Below the pieces are notes generated by a model. It ran no database searches. It was given only the letters and a program-made list of their open reading frames with translations, and was not told where the DNA came from. A stretch of DNA of 64,000 nt from Panax quinquefolius (taxonomy: Eukaryota > Streptophyta > Magnoliopsida > Apiales > Araliaceae): the NCBI GenBank assembly GCA_020205615.1, contig JAINUW010000503.1, positions 496,001 to 560,000 on the forward strand. Reading direction: 5' to 3'. The first letter of the stretch is position 1; each line of letters begins with the position of its first letter. A program made the position numbers and the translations under genes. Positions 46,623 to 58,264 of the stretch are shown here, piece after piece.

Positions 46623-47349
46623 TGTAGACACTCGAAATTTCATTTTCCTGTTACTAACTATGCAGGTGGACAAAAACATCTTTTTTACACTCCAGAGATA
46701 ACCCTGGAGGACCACAACATAAATTCCAACCTCAAAAATAGTCCCGCGAGATCCAGTTTTCAACCCCGGGAAATCAGTTTCTAACCCCGGAGATAACCCT
46801 AGGAAAATCAGTTCTAACTCCAGAAATAACCCCGGGGGATCAAGTTCAAAGCCTGGAGATAACCTCAGGAGGTCAAGCCAACCTCAGAGATAACCCTAAG
46901 GATAGTCAAAGTCAACATCAGGTAAACCTCATAGCTAACCCTGAGAAAAGACTGTTACAACTAAGCAAAAATTGGAAACAACCTCGGGAGGGGAAAAATA
47001 GTCACTCAACTTCAACTCAAATAAAATACACTCATTTCAACTCAAATTTCTTCAAAAGAAGTCCCACGAGAACTATATCTTAACTTACGAGCGCAAACTA
47101 CGTAAAACAACTCAATGGACTACCTAACAGAAACTCAAAAATGTCATTTCAATCATGGACCCATCTTCCTGGAATCAAAAAAGGGCATATACTATATCAT
47201 TGTGTAGCTCTCGGAAAGAGCATTCCGGAATGGTATGGCATGCTTCCATCGGACTCCCAAATTGAAAGTAATGAAGGTTCGAGCGAACAACAAATCGTTT
47301 GAGTACACGTACTTCGAGACGGTGGAACCCACATTGTTCGGGGCACCCC

Positions 47350-47400
47350 GGGGAGCCGCAGGTACACCTGCTACTAGTGCAGGTACACTTGCGGCTCCCC
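47350..47400. repeat. Hairpin upstream of the T1 LTR TATA box
   Basis: Arms 47350-47371 and 47379-47400 pair at 19 of 22 positions, with a 7-base loop TACTAGT. The outer 11 pairs (GGGGAGCCGCA) are perfect. Confidence 0.85.
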
Positions 47401-47404
47401 CCTC

Positions 47405-47412
47405 TATAAATA
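47405..47412 (+). promoter_or_regulatory. TATA box of the T1 LTR
   Basis: CCTCTATAAATAAAGGGC lies 5 bp after the hairpin. A second TATA-like word (TATTTATAAGAG) is at 47429. Likely the Tat element promoter. Confidence 0.6.
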
Positions 47413-47716
47413 AAGGGCTTGGGGTGGCCATATTTATAAGAGAAAAGGGGAGGAAGCCTTGTCCAATTTGCTCTGTACACACTATAAACTGAGTGCTTTC
47501 TCATTTTAAACACTTGTGAGCTTATATATTGCTATATTTTTATCGGAGGGAGTCGAGTGTTCATCCATTTCAAGTCATTAAAGTCTTATTTGGCAGTCCA
47601 CTATAAGCCTTCTTACACACTTTAAAGCCTTTCTCTTCATCTTTGCACACACCATTCTTCACGTTGAGAGTCGTGTTGCGTGTGTATGCCCGGACTTCGA
47701 TCCGCGGCTTTTATTT

Positions 47717-47750
<34 letters not shown>

Positions 47751-47906
47751 TAACATTATTGAGTTATGCCTCGATTAAGCCTGGATTTTACATCCGGAGC
47801 ATTTATTTGTTTTTATATATATACTTATATATAAACTATTGTTGAACTTTGTTCGATGAGCCTGGATTTACATCTGAAGCGTTTATTGCTTTTATATATG
47901 TATATA

Positions 47907-48262
47907 GAGTCCGGATCAGGTAAGGACTCCCTTACGATACTAAAATGCGGACTTTTATTTTGTGCCTTTTTTTTAAAACAACTAAAAAAAAGTTTAATTA
48001 TTTTATGGAACTGGAATATTTCCATAATACAGTATTTTGGGTGTGATTTGGATACATATAACAAAACAGGTCTGTACAGTCTATGCAGATTGTACATATA
48101 TTTTTTAGTATAGGTATCCAAATCACGCCTAAAACATTGTGTTATGGAAAAATTTCAGTTCCATAAAATATTAAACTTTTTTTTTAGTTGTTTTAAAAAA
48201 AAGCCCAAAAAAAAAATGTCCCGCATTTTAAGAAAATGCGGGATCCCTTACCTGATCCTCTT

Positions 48263-48264
<2 letters not shown>
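47907..48264. mobile_element. Foldback MITE, about 360 bp
   Basis: Almost the whole element is one palindrome: GGATCAGGTAAGG near the left end pairs with CCTTACCTGATCC near the right end. Inside, AAAACAACTAAAAAAAAGTTTA and ATTTTATGGAACTG match the reverse complement of the right arm. Arms are about 150-170 bp around a small centre near 48075. TGTATATA flanks both ends (47899-47906, 48265-48272), which could be an 8-bp target duplication, but the site is a TA microsatellite so this is weak. No coding capacity. Superfamily not assigned. Confidence 0.8.
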
Positions 48265-48293
<29 letters not shown>

Positions 48294-48509
48294 TGTGACG
48301 CCCCCAAAACAGGTATACATCACCCATCTTGAGTCGCCAGATACATGGTACTGAAATCAACTACAAACTTAATTATACAATACGACAACAGCGTAGCTTA
48401 GAGTTTTAATACGAATATTGTGTTCTAGACAGTATTCAAACTCAAATGAAGTCCTCATTATAATTATTATCACACTATTTCACAGAATAGTGAAGACTAC
48501 TAATTCTAT
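48294..48509 (-). repeat. LTR G, left piece
   Basis: It starts TGTGACGCCCCCAAAACAGG after a TA run and follows the A/C/D LTR family up to ACTACTAATTCTAT, where D is inserted. The other part continues at 58265. Confidence 0.82.
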
Positions 48510-50966
48510 TGTGACGCCCCCAAAATAGGTATACCTCACCCATTCTGAGTCGCCAAATACATGGTACAGAAACAAATAAAACTTCGGTAATACAATTGTC
48601 GTGCAAAATACAACAACACATATACTGTGAGTTTGAATACAACTATTGTCTAATAGAGAGTATACAAACTCAAAAGGAGTCCTCATTATAATTATTGATA
48701 CACTATTTTACAAAATAGTGAGGACTACTAATACAACTATCCTGAACCATCACTCCATACCCCGGTTAGTTCCTGCTATGTTCTCACCTCCTGAGAAGAA
48801 AAATGGGAAAAAAAGGAAAAAGGTGAACTCAACTAGCCTAGTAAAGAATATTATGACTAAAATAATATACAACAACTTATCATTAGTCTTCAACAGGGAA
48901 AATCTGATAAAATATAATAGACAACAAGTTTTAGATCAACAACTGCAGTGGAAACAGCAATCCATTAGAAGAGTCAAGTAGAGAAAGAATTCTACTATCT
49001 TTTAAGATTTAAAAGTTCATCATCAATATTTTATCCCTGTAACATCAATCAATATACATCTTGAATCAAATATTCATCTTTGCACTACAGGCCAAAGATA
49101 TTCATTTGTATCACCAGTTGGTCATGTTCATCTCAACACCTGTTCATTTTTGCACTACGGGCCAAAGATCTTCATTAGGTAATCATTCATCTTTTCACTA
49201 CAGGCCAAAGATATTCAGTTATATCATCATTTAGGACTGAGAATTATGAAAAATATCTTTAAAAAAAAAGAATCCACTGAGATAAAAGAACAAATATTAG
49301 GGATTCGTATTACAGTTTATCCAAGTTCAATAATACTCCATAATAACCAATTGTGAAGCAGAATTCAAAAATAAAGATAAAAATATGGATACAATCAAAG
49401 ATAGTAACCATAATAGACATCTTGGATAAAAAGGAAAATTTTTATTTTTCGGTGAATAGTGTCGTATTCGTGAATAGTGCCGTATACGTGAATAGTAACT
49501 CCGACACCAAAAAGTTTCAAATTTGATAAAAAGTTCAGACCAATATTTCGGCATAATAATATTGAAAGAAATAATATCATTTACGAAGAAAATAACATCC
49601 CTTACCTCAAAATAACGGTACTTCTGATCTAAATATCGGATATAAAGCCGAAGGAAGCTTGTACCGAACAGCAACTCTCAAAGTATCTAAATACTCAAAA
49701 AAAATATGCTCGACAATATAGAGAGAAAGAAAACTTGTTTCTGGAAAAGCGCCTATTTATAGAAAAATGCTAGAACGCCAAAGGAGACTAAAATAATAAA
49801 ATATAGTATATATTTCTTCATTCCACGCCACCTACCAAGATCAGCCATCAAGCATGCCAAATCTGAAAATTTTTGGCAGCCCACATGTTTAAAACAAAAG
49901 TGGGTCCCACCCAATTTTGATAAAAATTATTTTATTTTCTGAAACTTCAGTAATTCATAATAAATAGCACGTTTATCAGAAAAATACGAATTTTATGTCC
50001 ATTCCACACGAAATCAAATTCTCTACAACTTTGTAGCTTTAAGTTTTCCCAAATTCCAAACAGAAAATATCTGAAATCCACAAACAGATGATTTTTAATA
50101 CTTCCAATCCGACAAAATACTGATAAAACACCTTAGCATTAATTCCTTCATTTATAACCATAATAAATATATCCATCATTTATATCCGCATCAAATAAAT
50201 ATTTTCTTATCATATAAATCAATAATTAATTATTCACAATTAATATTATAGAAACACAATAATGACAACCAGACAGTTCACAGGAAAGAGGGGGCTTTAT
50301 GATAAGGATTTCTCCTTACTGGCACGCAATTAGGTGACCAAACCTCTCCTTGACAAAAATTTCTAGACATTGTCAATAATGCTATTTAATAATATTATTC
50401 AAATAATATGAATTATTAATCTGATAATGGGAAATACTGTGCAGTGACAATTATTGAAACAACAATAATATAAAATATCAACGCAAACAATTATTGAATC
50501 AATAAAATAAAATATTGAATAAAGTAACTACTTTGTAACAATTATTGAGTAGTGCCTTCTTACGTAAGAATCAATAATTCAACAATCTTTATTCAATACT
50601 GGTGTGCTACTCGCAACCACAGCGTAGACACGTATTTTAACCACGGGTATTCCAACGGTGTTACTTGGTAACAATTACGTCGTTATTTATAAAACTCAAA
50701 CTTTGTCATTTTCTTCATCCGACAGTTATTCCGTTATGGGGCCCACAAATGGCTGCGCCGTCGTACGAATATTCCCCGACCGAAAGAATATTCCACGACC
50801 AAACGAATATTCCCCGACAAAATGAATATTTTATAACCACTTACTTATTTTGCAAAATTTGCACATTTCACCCATAACCAAAGTATTATATCAAATTATC
50901 ACCTTATTATTCACAATAATAAATAAAGGAAATTCAATTTTATTTATAATAAGTTGGGGTCTTACA
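48510..50966 (-). repeat. Element D 3' LTR (2457 bp)
   Basis: On the + strand it runs from TGTGACGCCCCCAAAATAGG to GTTGGGGTCTTACA. It has GCACTACRGGCCAAAGAT repeats (49080-49210), three TGAATAGT units (49444-49498), a - strand TATA box at 49755-49762, the conserved block at 50290-50375, the palindrome CTTACGTAAG at 50560, and four GAATATTC-type units 19 bp apart (50767-50831). No genes. Confidence 0.9.
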
Positions 50967-50980
50967 ACCTCTCCTCCTTA
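50967..50980 (-). other. Element D polypurine tract
   Basis: The - strand reads TAAGGAGGAGAGGT next to the 3' LTR. Its TAA is the stop codon of the polyprotein. Confidence 0.82.
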
Positions 50981-51448
50981 TGAAATTTCGTCCTCGAAAT
51001 TGACGTACGTACCTGGTGTTTCGAAAAGGTGAAGATACCTCACTTTTATTTCTGATTCCAACTCCCAGGTCATTTCTTCAATAGCATGGTTTCTCCACAA
51101 CACCTTAACTTATGGTATAACCTTGGTGCGTAGGACATGCTCTTTTCTATCCAAGATCTTAACAGGTACATCCTCGTACGTTAAATCTTCGGCTATCTCG
51201 TCTGGTTCTAACTCAATAATGTGGTTCATGTCTTTCACATATTTACGAAGCATAGATATGTGAAAAACATTATGAACACGAGACATGCTTGGAGGTAATG
51301 TGAGTCTATAGGCCACATTTCCTATTCGGTTAAGAATCTCAAATGGACCAACAAATCTTGGATTAAGCTTTCCCCTCTTCCCAAATCTTGTAACTCCCTT
51401 CCATGGAGCAATACGTAACAATACATGATCCCCAATATTAAATTTCAC
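50978..51448 (-). pseudogene. pol: Element D integrase C-terminus and chromodomain
   Basis: The GPF module reads [20 protein letters not shown], followed by [15 protein letters not shown] and [17 protein letters not shown]. After one stop (near 51110) comes the chromodomain VKVLWRNHAIEEMTWELESE and the end TYVNFEDEIS before the stop at 50978. It is out of frame with the integrase core. Apart from the one stop, the chromodomain is better preserved than in element C. Confidence 0.88.
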
Positions 51449-52392
51449 GTCTTTTTGATGAAGATCCGCATAACTCTTTTGTCAATCCTGTGCCATTTGT
51501 ATACATTGTCGAATCGTTTGGATCTTTCTGTAGTCATTCGTACCAAATCTGGTCCAAACAATGTTGCTTCTCCCACTACATCCCAGCATATTGGAGAGCG
51601 ACACTTTCGTCTATACAATGCTTCAAATGGAGCCACACCTATACTTTCCTGGTAACTATTGTTGTAGGAGAATTCCAACAATGGTAGGTACTTATCCCAA
51701 CTCTCTTTGAAATATAGGACACAAAGTTTTAATTGATCTTCAAGAGTTTGAATAGTCCTTTCCGATTGCCCATCTGTTTGAGGATGGTATGCCGAACTGA
51801 ATCGTAAATCCGTGCCCATAGCTTTCTGCAAGCTAACCCAAAATCTTGAAGTGAATCTTAGGTCACGATCCAAAACTATTGATATTGGCATGCCATGAAA
51901 TCTCATAATCTCATTCACGTACATATGAGCAAGATGTTCAAGGGAATAAGTCTTCCGTATAGGCAAGAAATGAGCAGACTTAGTTAATCTATTAACAATA
52001 ACCCAAATCGCATCTATGCCTTGAGAAACCATGGGAAAACCTGTAACAAAATCCATAGTAATTTGTTCCCACTTCCATTTCAAAATCTCAAGTGGTTGCA
52101 ATGGACCCTTTGGCAGTTGATGCTCCGCCTTTACACGTTGACAAGTTAAACACCTCGAGATAAACTCCGCGATCTCTCTCTTCATATTGTTCCACCAAAA
52201 TGTATGTCGAAGATCATGATACATTTTGGTACTCCCGGGATGGATTGCAAATGGTGTGTTGTGTGCCTCCATCATGATTCTATGCTTCAAGTCAGAATCG
52301 TTAGGAACACAAAGGCTGGAGTTGACTGGAAGTATTCCTTCTTCATCAATTCTTGCTTCTGGAATAGCACCTTCTTGTACTTTCTTCTTCAT
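51445..52392 (-). pseudogene. pol: Element D integrase core
   Basis: An unusually long open frame (315 codons). It has the HHCC finger (HNTPFAIHPGST then CLTCQRVKAEHQ), MDFVTGFPMVSQGIDAIWV, then IVLDRDLRFTSRFW for the second Asp and [17 protein letters not shown] for the Glu. So the D,D,E residues are present. A normal family member has SDRD where this has LDRD. The frame shifts at both ends, so it is not joined to RT or chromodomain. Confidence 0.9.
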
Positions 52393-53741
52393 ACGCGCGT
52401 CGGCTCCATATGCAGTAGCTTGAGCGACTTTAACTTTATCGATTAAAAGTCGGTTATTCTACTCGTATGTTTGATATCATCGTGGGTACTTGGAGCCTTT
52501 ACCTCTATCTCCATCCTTTGTAAGTCATACAAAATGGACCTTTGTGTTTAACAACATTGCACTCATACCCGCATATGATCTTTTTTACTCAATACGTCGG
52601 CTACCACGTTTGCTTTTTCGAGGATGATATTGGATCTTTGTGATCATAATCTTTCAACAAATTTCGAGCCAGCGTCATTTCTTTGCATGTTGAGTTCCTT
52701 TTGGGTGAAGAAATATTTGAGGCTTTTATGATCTGTATAAATCTCCACTTTCACCCAATACAGGTAGTGTCTCCAGATCTTTAATGCGAAAACGACTGCT
52801 GCCAACTCCAAATCATGAGTATGATAATTCCTCTATGTTCTTTGAGTTGTCGTAAGGCATAGGCTATAACTTTCCCATGTTTCATGAGAACACATCCTAA
52901 ACCTTTGCCTGAAGCATCGTTGTAGATAACAAATCCATCCGAACCAGATGGTATTGTCAGAACAGGTGCCGAAATGAGTTCTTGAAAACTCTTCAAACAA
53001 TCCTCACTCCAACCAAATTTTGTATCTTTACGAGTCAGCTGAGTTAACGGAGTAGCGATTCGAGAAAATCCTTCCACGAATCTCCGATAATAACCAGCTA
53101 AGCCCAGAAACCTACGTATTTCGGTCACCGACTTCGGTTGCTCCCAACTTTGTATTGCTTCAATCTTCGTCGGGTCAACAGATACTCCATGTTTTGACAC
53201 CACGTGCGCAAGGAAATGCTACTTCCTCAAGCCAAAACTCGTATTTCTTCAGCTTGGCATATAGCTTGTTATCACGAAGCTTTTGCAGTACCAGCTTCAA
53301 ATGGTGTTCATGATCTTCACGGCTTTTGGAATAGATGAGGATGTCATCAATAAAGACAACAACGAACTGATCCAAATATTCCTTGAATACACGGTTCATC
53401 ATATCCATGAAAGCAGCAGGAGCATTAGTCAATCCAAAAGACATGACTAAGAATTTATAATGCTCGTCTGCAGGAGTTCGAAGGCGATCTTTAGAATATC
53501 CTCGATTTTAATCTTGGTGATGATATCGTAAGCGAAGATCGATCTTTGAAAAGAATTATGCTCCTTGCAGCTGGTCGAATAAGTCATCAATGCGAGGTAG
53601 CGGATACCTATTCTTGATGGTGACATGGTTCAATTCTCGATAGTCAATACAAAGTCGCATACTCCCGTCTTTCTTCTTTACGAATAACACAGGAGCAACC
53701 CAAGGAGATGTACTAGGACGAATAAAACCGATGTCCAACAA
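52393..53741 (-). pseudogene. pol: Element D reverse transcriptase and RNase H
   Basis: RT shows [56 protein letters not shown] then a TAA, a damaged stretch (53450-53555) and [20 protein letters not shown] with the catalytic [10 protein letters not shown] near 53345. A frameshift near 53210 leads to [20 protein letters not shown] and the RNase H start ([20 protein letters not shown]). The rest of RNase H and the linker (52400-52780) survive only as short frames with many stops. Confidence 0.88.
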
Positions 53742-54500
53742 CTAATGTAGTTGGACCTTTAACTCCTGAAGTTTAATAGGAGCCATTCGATATGGGGTTT
53801 TAGAAATGGGCTTTGTACTAGGTTCAAGATCAATAAAGATTTCAACTTCACGTTCTGGGGGTAGACCGGGAAGTTCTTCAGGAAATACGTCAGAAAAATC
53901 ACTAACAACAGAAATATTATTCAAATCTGACGTGTTTTTGTTCAAGTCCGTGACATGGGCTAAGAAAGCTTGACATCCTTTTTTCAATAAACGAATAGCT
54001 TTATGGCTTGATATGACAGTGATTGACTTTAATGGTTTGGTTGTTTGAATTCGCATAATAGGTTGGTTAGGAATATGAAAACTAACAACCTTATGAAAAT
54101 AATCAATTTTAGCATGATGAGTGGTTAACCAACCAATCCCTAAAATCACATCAAATGCAAGAATTTTCAATGAAATAAGATCGGCAGGTAATGTTATGGT
54201 TTTAACTTGAATCAAGCAAGATTTATAAACAGTAGATGTAATGAAAGTTTCTCCTAACGGAGTCTAAACAGATAAGTCAATGTCTAATTTCTCTGGAGTC
54301 AAGTTTAAATGTTGAGCACAAGCAGGAGAGATAAAAGAATTGGTAGAACTGGTATCTAATAAGGTATAAACTTCGCAAGAGTTTATGATTATCTTACATG
54401 TGATCACCTCATTTGGGTTCCTAGTATTTTGGTCAGTCACGACAAACGCCCTTCCCAGAACCACCGACTTTGACTTGTCGAGGACAGCCTTTGGAGTCAC
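53742..54500 (-). pseudogene. pol: Element D protease and linker
   Basis: The frame is continuous with gag. The protease motif reads YTLLDTSSTNSFIS, so DTG has become DTS (Gly to Ser), and the second motif ILGIGWL has Gly where others have Asp. A stop near 54264 lies between LDIDLSV and TPLGETFITS. The linker ends PYRMAPIKLQELKVQLH, then a stop. Confidence 0.85.
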
Positions 54501-55592
54501 CATCCCCGTTGAACTTGGTTTCGTAACTAGACAATCTCTAGCTATATGACCATCCTTTCCACAGTTATAACACACCTTGGATTGTTGTGGGTAGTTTGGG
54601 TTGATGTGTCCCTCTTTCCCGCATTTGTAATAAACAATCGGTGCTCATTCTCCTCCCCTAAAAATAGTTGATGTTTGTGCTGACGTCTTCACGTTATCAT
54701 TGTTGTACCTTCTCTTTTTGAAATCTCCTCCCGACTTGCTCCTTCTATTATCACGGCTACGATTACCACCAGAGTGGTTACCGCTTTTGTCCGAATGTTT
54801 TCCTCCCTGCTGGTTTTCATTGCTCCGATGACCACTGCCATCGGTATGACCCTGGTTGTGTTCCCTCGGTTGAACATACTCATTATCTCGCTCTTAAAAT
54901 TGAGCTTTGTTTACAACATCAGAATATAAAAAAAAATTATGAGAGATACGATATTGTCGAATCTTGGGTTTTAGACCTCTTAGAAACATCCTTGTACTTA
55001 TCATTGTACATAACTCAGCGAACTTCGCCTCGTACTAGGACACCGTCATGTTGTTTTGTTTCAGTCTGATAAACTATACCTCCTTCAAATGACGAATACT
55101 TTCAGGAAAGTACTTATCATTGAATAGTTTCTAAAATGTTTCCCAAGACATGTTGAGTGCGGTAGGCTGTGTACGCTTCACAGACTCCCACCAATAGTCT
55201 GCCTCACCGCGGAACATAAAGGTGGTGAATAGAACCTTTTGTTCCTCTGTGCATCCCAAGACATCGAATATCTTGGTAATTTGCTTGACCCACGTTTCCG
55301 CCTTAATCGAATCCGGCTTTCCAATAAATTCTGGTGGTCCCAACTCCTTGAACTACTTGGCTGTGACAAGCCGCGCATTGCTATCATTTCCACCCGTATT
55401 TTGTGCACGAGTCTCCCTCGTCTAGTTTTGCATAAACTGCAAAAATCTCCTAAACATCCCATCATTCATCATTTGTTCGGTAGTGTTTTTTACAAGAGGA
55501 ATATTGCCTTCCTGTTGCACGTTCCCCTGGGTGGTGATTAAAGGTGTCTCCACGGTCTGATTCACTTCATTGTTAATATTTGCAGCTGCCAT
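54501..55592 (-). pseudogene. gag: Element D gag
   Basis: The likely start is MAAANINNEVNQTVETPLIT at 55592. The capsid part has LGPPEFIGKPDSIKAETWVK and YWWESVKRTQPTALNMSWET. Compared with A, about eight residues are missing and six changed after YEAKFAEL. Stops occur near 55422, 55360, 55131, 55080, 55038, 54894 and 54645. The tail is Asn/Gly/Ser/Arg-rich. The first zinc knuckle has lost two Cys (YYKCGKEGHINPNY), the second is intact (CYNCGKDGHIARDC). Confidence 0.86.
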
Positions 55593-55765
55593 TCTCAAAT
55601 ACTGCCACAAAACAAGGGTTAATTAACATGTCACATATTATCCCTATACTCTGACCGACCAAATAAATACCAAATAAACTTAGTCAGGTCATACTAGCGA
55701 AGGAATTCCCCGTCTCTCCCCTCCTAGTTCTTGTCACACATCTCAGCCAGGGATCATATCCCTAA

Positions 55766-55777
55766 GCTTTGATACCA
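55766..55777 (-). other. Element D primer-binding site
   Basis: The - strand reads TGGTATCAAAGC two bases after the 5' LTR; initiator tRNA-Met type with one difference. Confidence 0.85.
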
Positions 55778-55779
55778 AC

Positions 55780-58264
55780 TGTGACACCCCCAAAATAGGT
55801 ATACCTCACCCATTCTGAGTCGCCAAATACATGGTACAAAAACAAATACAACTTCAGTAATATAATTGTCGTGCAAAATACGACAACGCATATACTGTGA
55901 GTTTGAATACAACTATTGTCTAATAAAGAGTATACAAACTCAAAAGGAGTCCTCATTACAATTATTGATATACTATTTTACAAAATAGTGGGGACTGCTA
56001 ATACAACTATCCTGAACCATCACTCCATACCCCGGCTAGTTCCTGCTATGTTCTCACCTCCTAAGAAGAAAAATGGAACAAAAAGGAAAAGGGTGAGCTC
56101 AACTAGCCAAGTAAAAAAATATTATGACTAAGATAATATACAACAATTTATCATTAGTCTTCAACAAGAAAAAATCTGATAAAATATAATAGACAACCAG
56201 TTTTAGATCAACAACTGCAGTGGAAACAGCAATCCATTAGAAGAGTCAAGTAGAGAAAGAATTCTACTATCTTCTAAGATTTAAAAGTCCATCATCAATA
56301 TTTTATCCCTGTAACATCAATCAATAAACATCTTAAATCAAATATTCATATTTGCACTACAGGCCAAAGATATTCATTTGTATCACTAGATGGTCATGTT
56401 CATCTCAACACCTGTTCATCTTTGCACTACGGGCCAAAGATATTCATTAGGTAATCATTCATCTTTGCACTACAGGCCAAAGATATTCAGTTATATCATC
56501 ATTTAGGACTGAAGATGATGAAAAATAGCTTAAAGAAAACGAATCCAGTGAGATAAAAGAACAAATATTAGGGATTTGTATTACAGTTTATCCAAGTTCA
56601 ATAATACTCCATAATAACCAATTGTGAAGCAGAATTCAAAAATAAAGATCAAAACATGGATACAATCAAAGATAGTAACAATAATAGACATCTTGGACAA
56701 AAAGAGAAAATTTCATTTTTCGGTGAATAGTGTCGTATTCGTGAATAGTGTCGTATACGTGAATAGTTCCTTATACGTGAATAGTAACCCCGACACCAAA
56801 AATTCAAAATTTGATAAAAAGTTCAGACCAATATTTTGGCATAATGATATTGAAAGAAATAATATCATTTACGAAGAAAATAACATCCCTTACCTAAAAA
56901 TAACGGTACTTCTGATCGGAATATCGGATATAAAGTCGAAGGAAGCTTGTACCGAACAGCAACTCTCAAAGTATCTAAATACTCACAAAAATACGCTCGA
57001 CAATATAGAGAGAAAGAAAACTTGTTTCTGGTGTGATTTTCAATTCTAACCTTAGCGCATATTTATAGGAAAATGCTAGAACGTCAAAGGATACTAAAAT
57101 AATAAAATATAATATATATTTCTTCCTTCCACGCCACCTACCAAGACCAGCCATCAAGCATGCCAAATCTAAAAATTTTTGGCAGCCCACATGTTTAAAA
57201 CAAAAATGGGTCCCACCCAATTTTAATAAAAATTATTTTATTTTCTGAAACTTCAATAATTCATAATAAATAGCTCGTTTATCAGAAAAATACGAATTTT
57301 ATGTCCATTCCATACGAAATCAAATTCTCTACAACTTTGTAGCATTAAGTTTTTTCAAATTCTAAACAGAAAATATCCAAAATACATAAACGGATGATTT
57401 TTAATACTTCCAATCCGACAAAATACTGATAAAACACCTCAGCATTAATTCCTTCATTTATAACCACAATAAATATATATATCATTCATATCCACATCAA
57501 ATAAATATTTTATTATCATATAAATCAATAATTAATTATTCACAATTAATATTACAGAATCACAATAATGACAACCAGGCAGTTCACAGGAAAGAGGGGG
57601 CTTTCTGATAAGGATTTCTCCTTACAGGCGCGCAATTAGGTGACCAAATCTCTCCTTGACAAAACTTTCTAGACATTGTCAATAATGTTATCTAATAATT
57701 TTATTCAAATAATATGAATTATTGATCTGATAATGGGAAATACTGTGCAGTGAAATTTATTGAAACAACAATAATATAAAATATCAACGCAGCAATTATT
57801 GAATCAATAAAATAAAATATTGAACAGTAATTACTATAACAATTATTAAGTAGTGCCTTCTTACGTAAGAATCAATAATTTAACAATACTGTGCAATACC
57901 ATGTGCTATTGTGCAACCACGCGTATTACTGTATTTTAACCATCAGGTATTCCAACAGTGTTAACGGTAACAATTACGTCGTTATTTATAAAACTCAAAC
58001 TTTGTCATTTTCTTCATCCGAGAGTTATTTCGTTATGGGGCCCACAAATGGCTGCGCCGTCGTACGAATATTCCCCGACAGAAAGAATATTCCACGACCA
58101 AACGAAATTCCCCGACAAAATGAATATTTTATAACCACTTGCTTATTTTGCAAAATTTGCACATTTCACCCATAACTAAAGTATTATATCAAATTATCAC
58201 CTTATTATTCACAATAATAAATAGAGGAAATTTGATTTTATTTATAATAAGTTGGGGTCTTACA
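55780..58264 (-). repeat. Element D 5' LTR (2485 bp)
   Basis: It pairs with 48510-50966. It has four TGAATAGT units (56722-56790), a - strand TATA box at 57061-57068, the conserved block at 57595-57680, CTTACGTAAG at 57860, and GAATATTC motifs at 58066 and 58085 with decayed ones at 58104 and 58122. Frames at 56624-57049 and 57891-58175 are chance. Confidence 0.9.
57061..57068 (-). promoter_or_regulatory. TATA box of element D 5' LTR
   Basis: The - strand reads TTTTCCTATAAATATGCGC. A pyrimidine-rich tract follows in transcription at about 57000-57030. By analogy U3 spans 57070-58264. Confidence 0.6.

Larger units (their letters stand above)
46623..47906 (+). repeat. T1 (Tat) 3' LTR
   Basis: It starts TGTAGACACTCGAAATTTC right after the PPT. 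46680-46950 is a degenerate minisatellite built on AACCCCGGAGATAACCC. A hairpin and TATA box follow (47350-47414). 47720-47905 has (TA)n runs and two copies of a phrase around GCCTGGATTTTACATCCGGAGC (47780 and 47856). The LTR is then interrupted by the MITE and by LTR G, so its end is not certain. Frames at 47175-47513 on both strands are overlapping chance ORFs over the hairpin. Confidence 0.75.
48510..58264 (-). mobile_element. Element D: most complete chromovirus-type element (9755 bp)
   Basis: A - strand Ty3/gypsy element with LTRs 48510-50966 and 55780-58264. Its internal region (50967-55779) carries gag, protease, RT, RNase H, integrase and chromodomain in order, plus PPT and PBS. Flanking 5-mers are TCTAT (48505-48509) and GCTAT (58265-58269), a duplication with one difference. 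By eye the first 120 bases of the two LTRs differ at 7 places, 6 of them transitions, so it is not recent. Several stops and at least three frameshifts make it non-functional. Confidence 0.9.

Noticed and set aside
47175..47513. Three overlapping open frames on both strands
   Set aside because: They cross the hairpin and TATA box of the Tat LTR; simultaneous openness on both strands reflects composition.
47721..47746. TA microsatellite as a regulatory TATA element
   Set aside because: A plain (TA)n run; the promoter-like TATAAATA is upstream at 47405.
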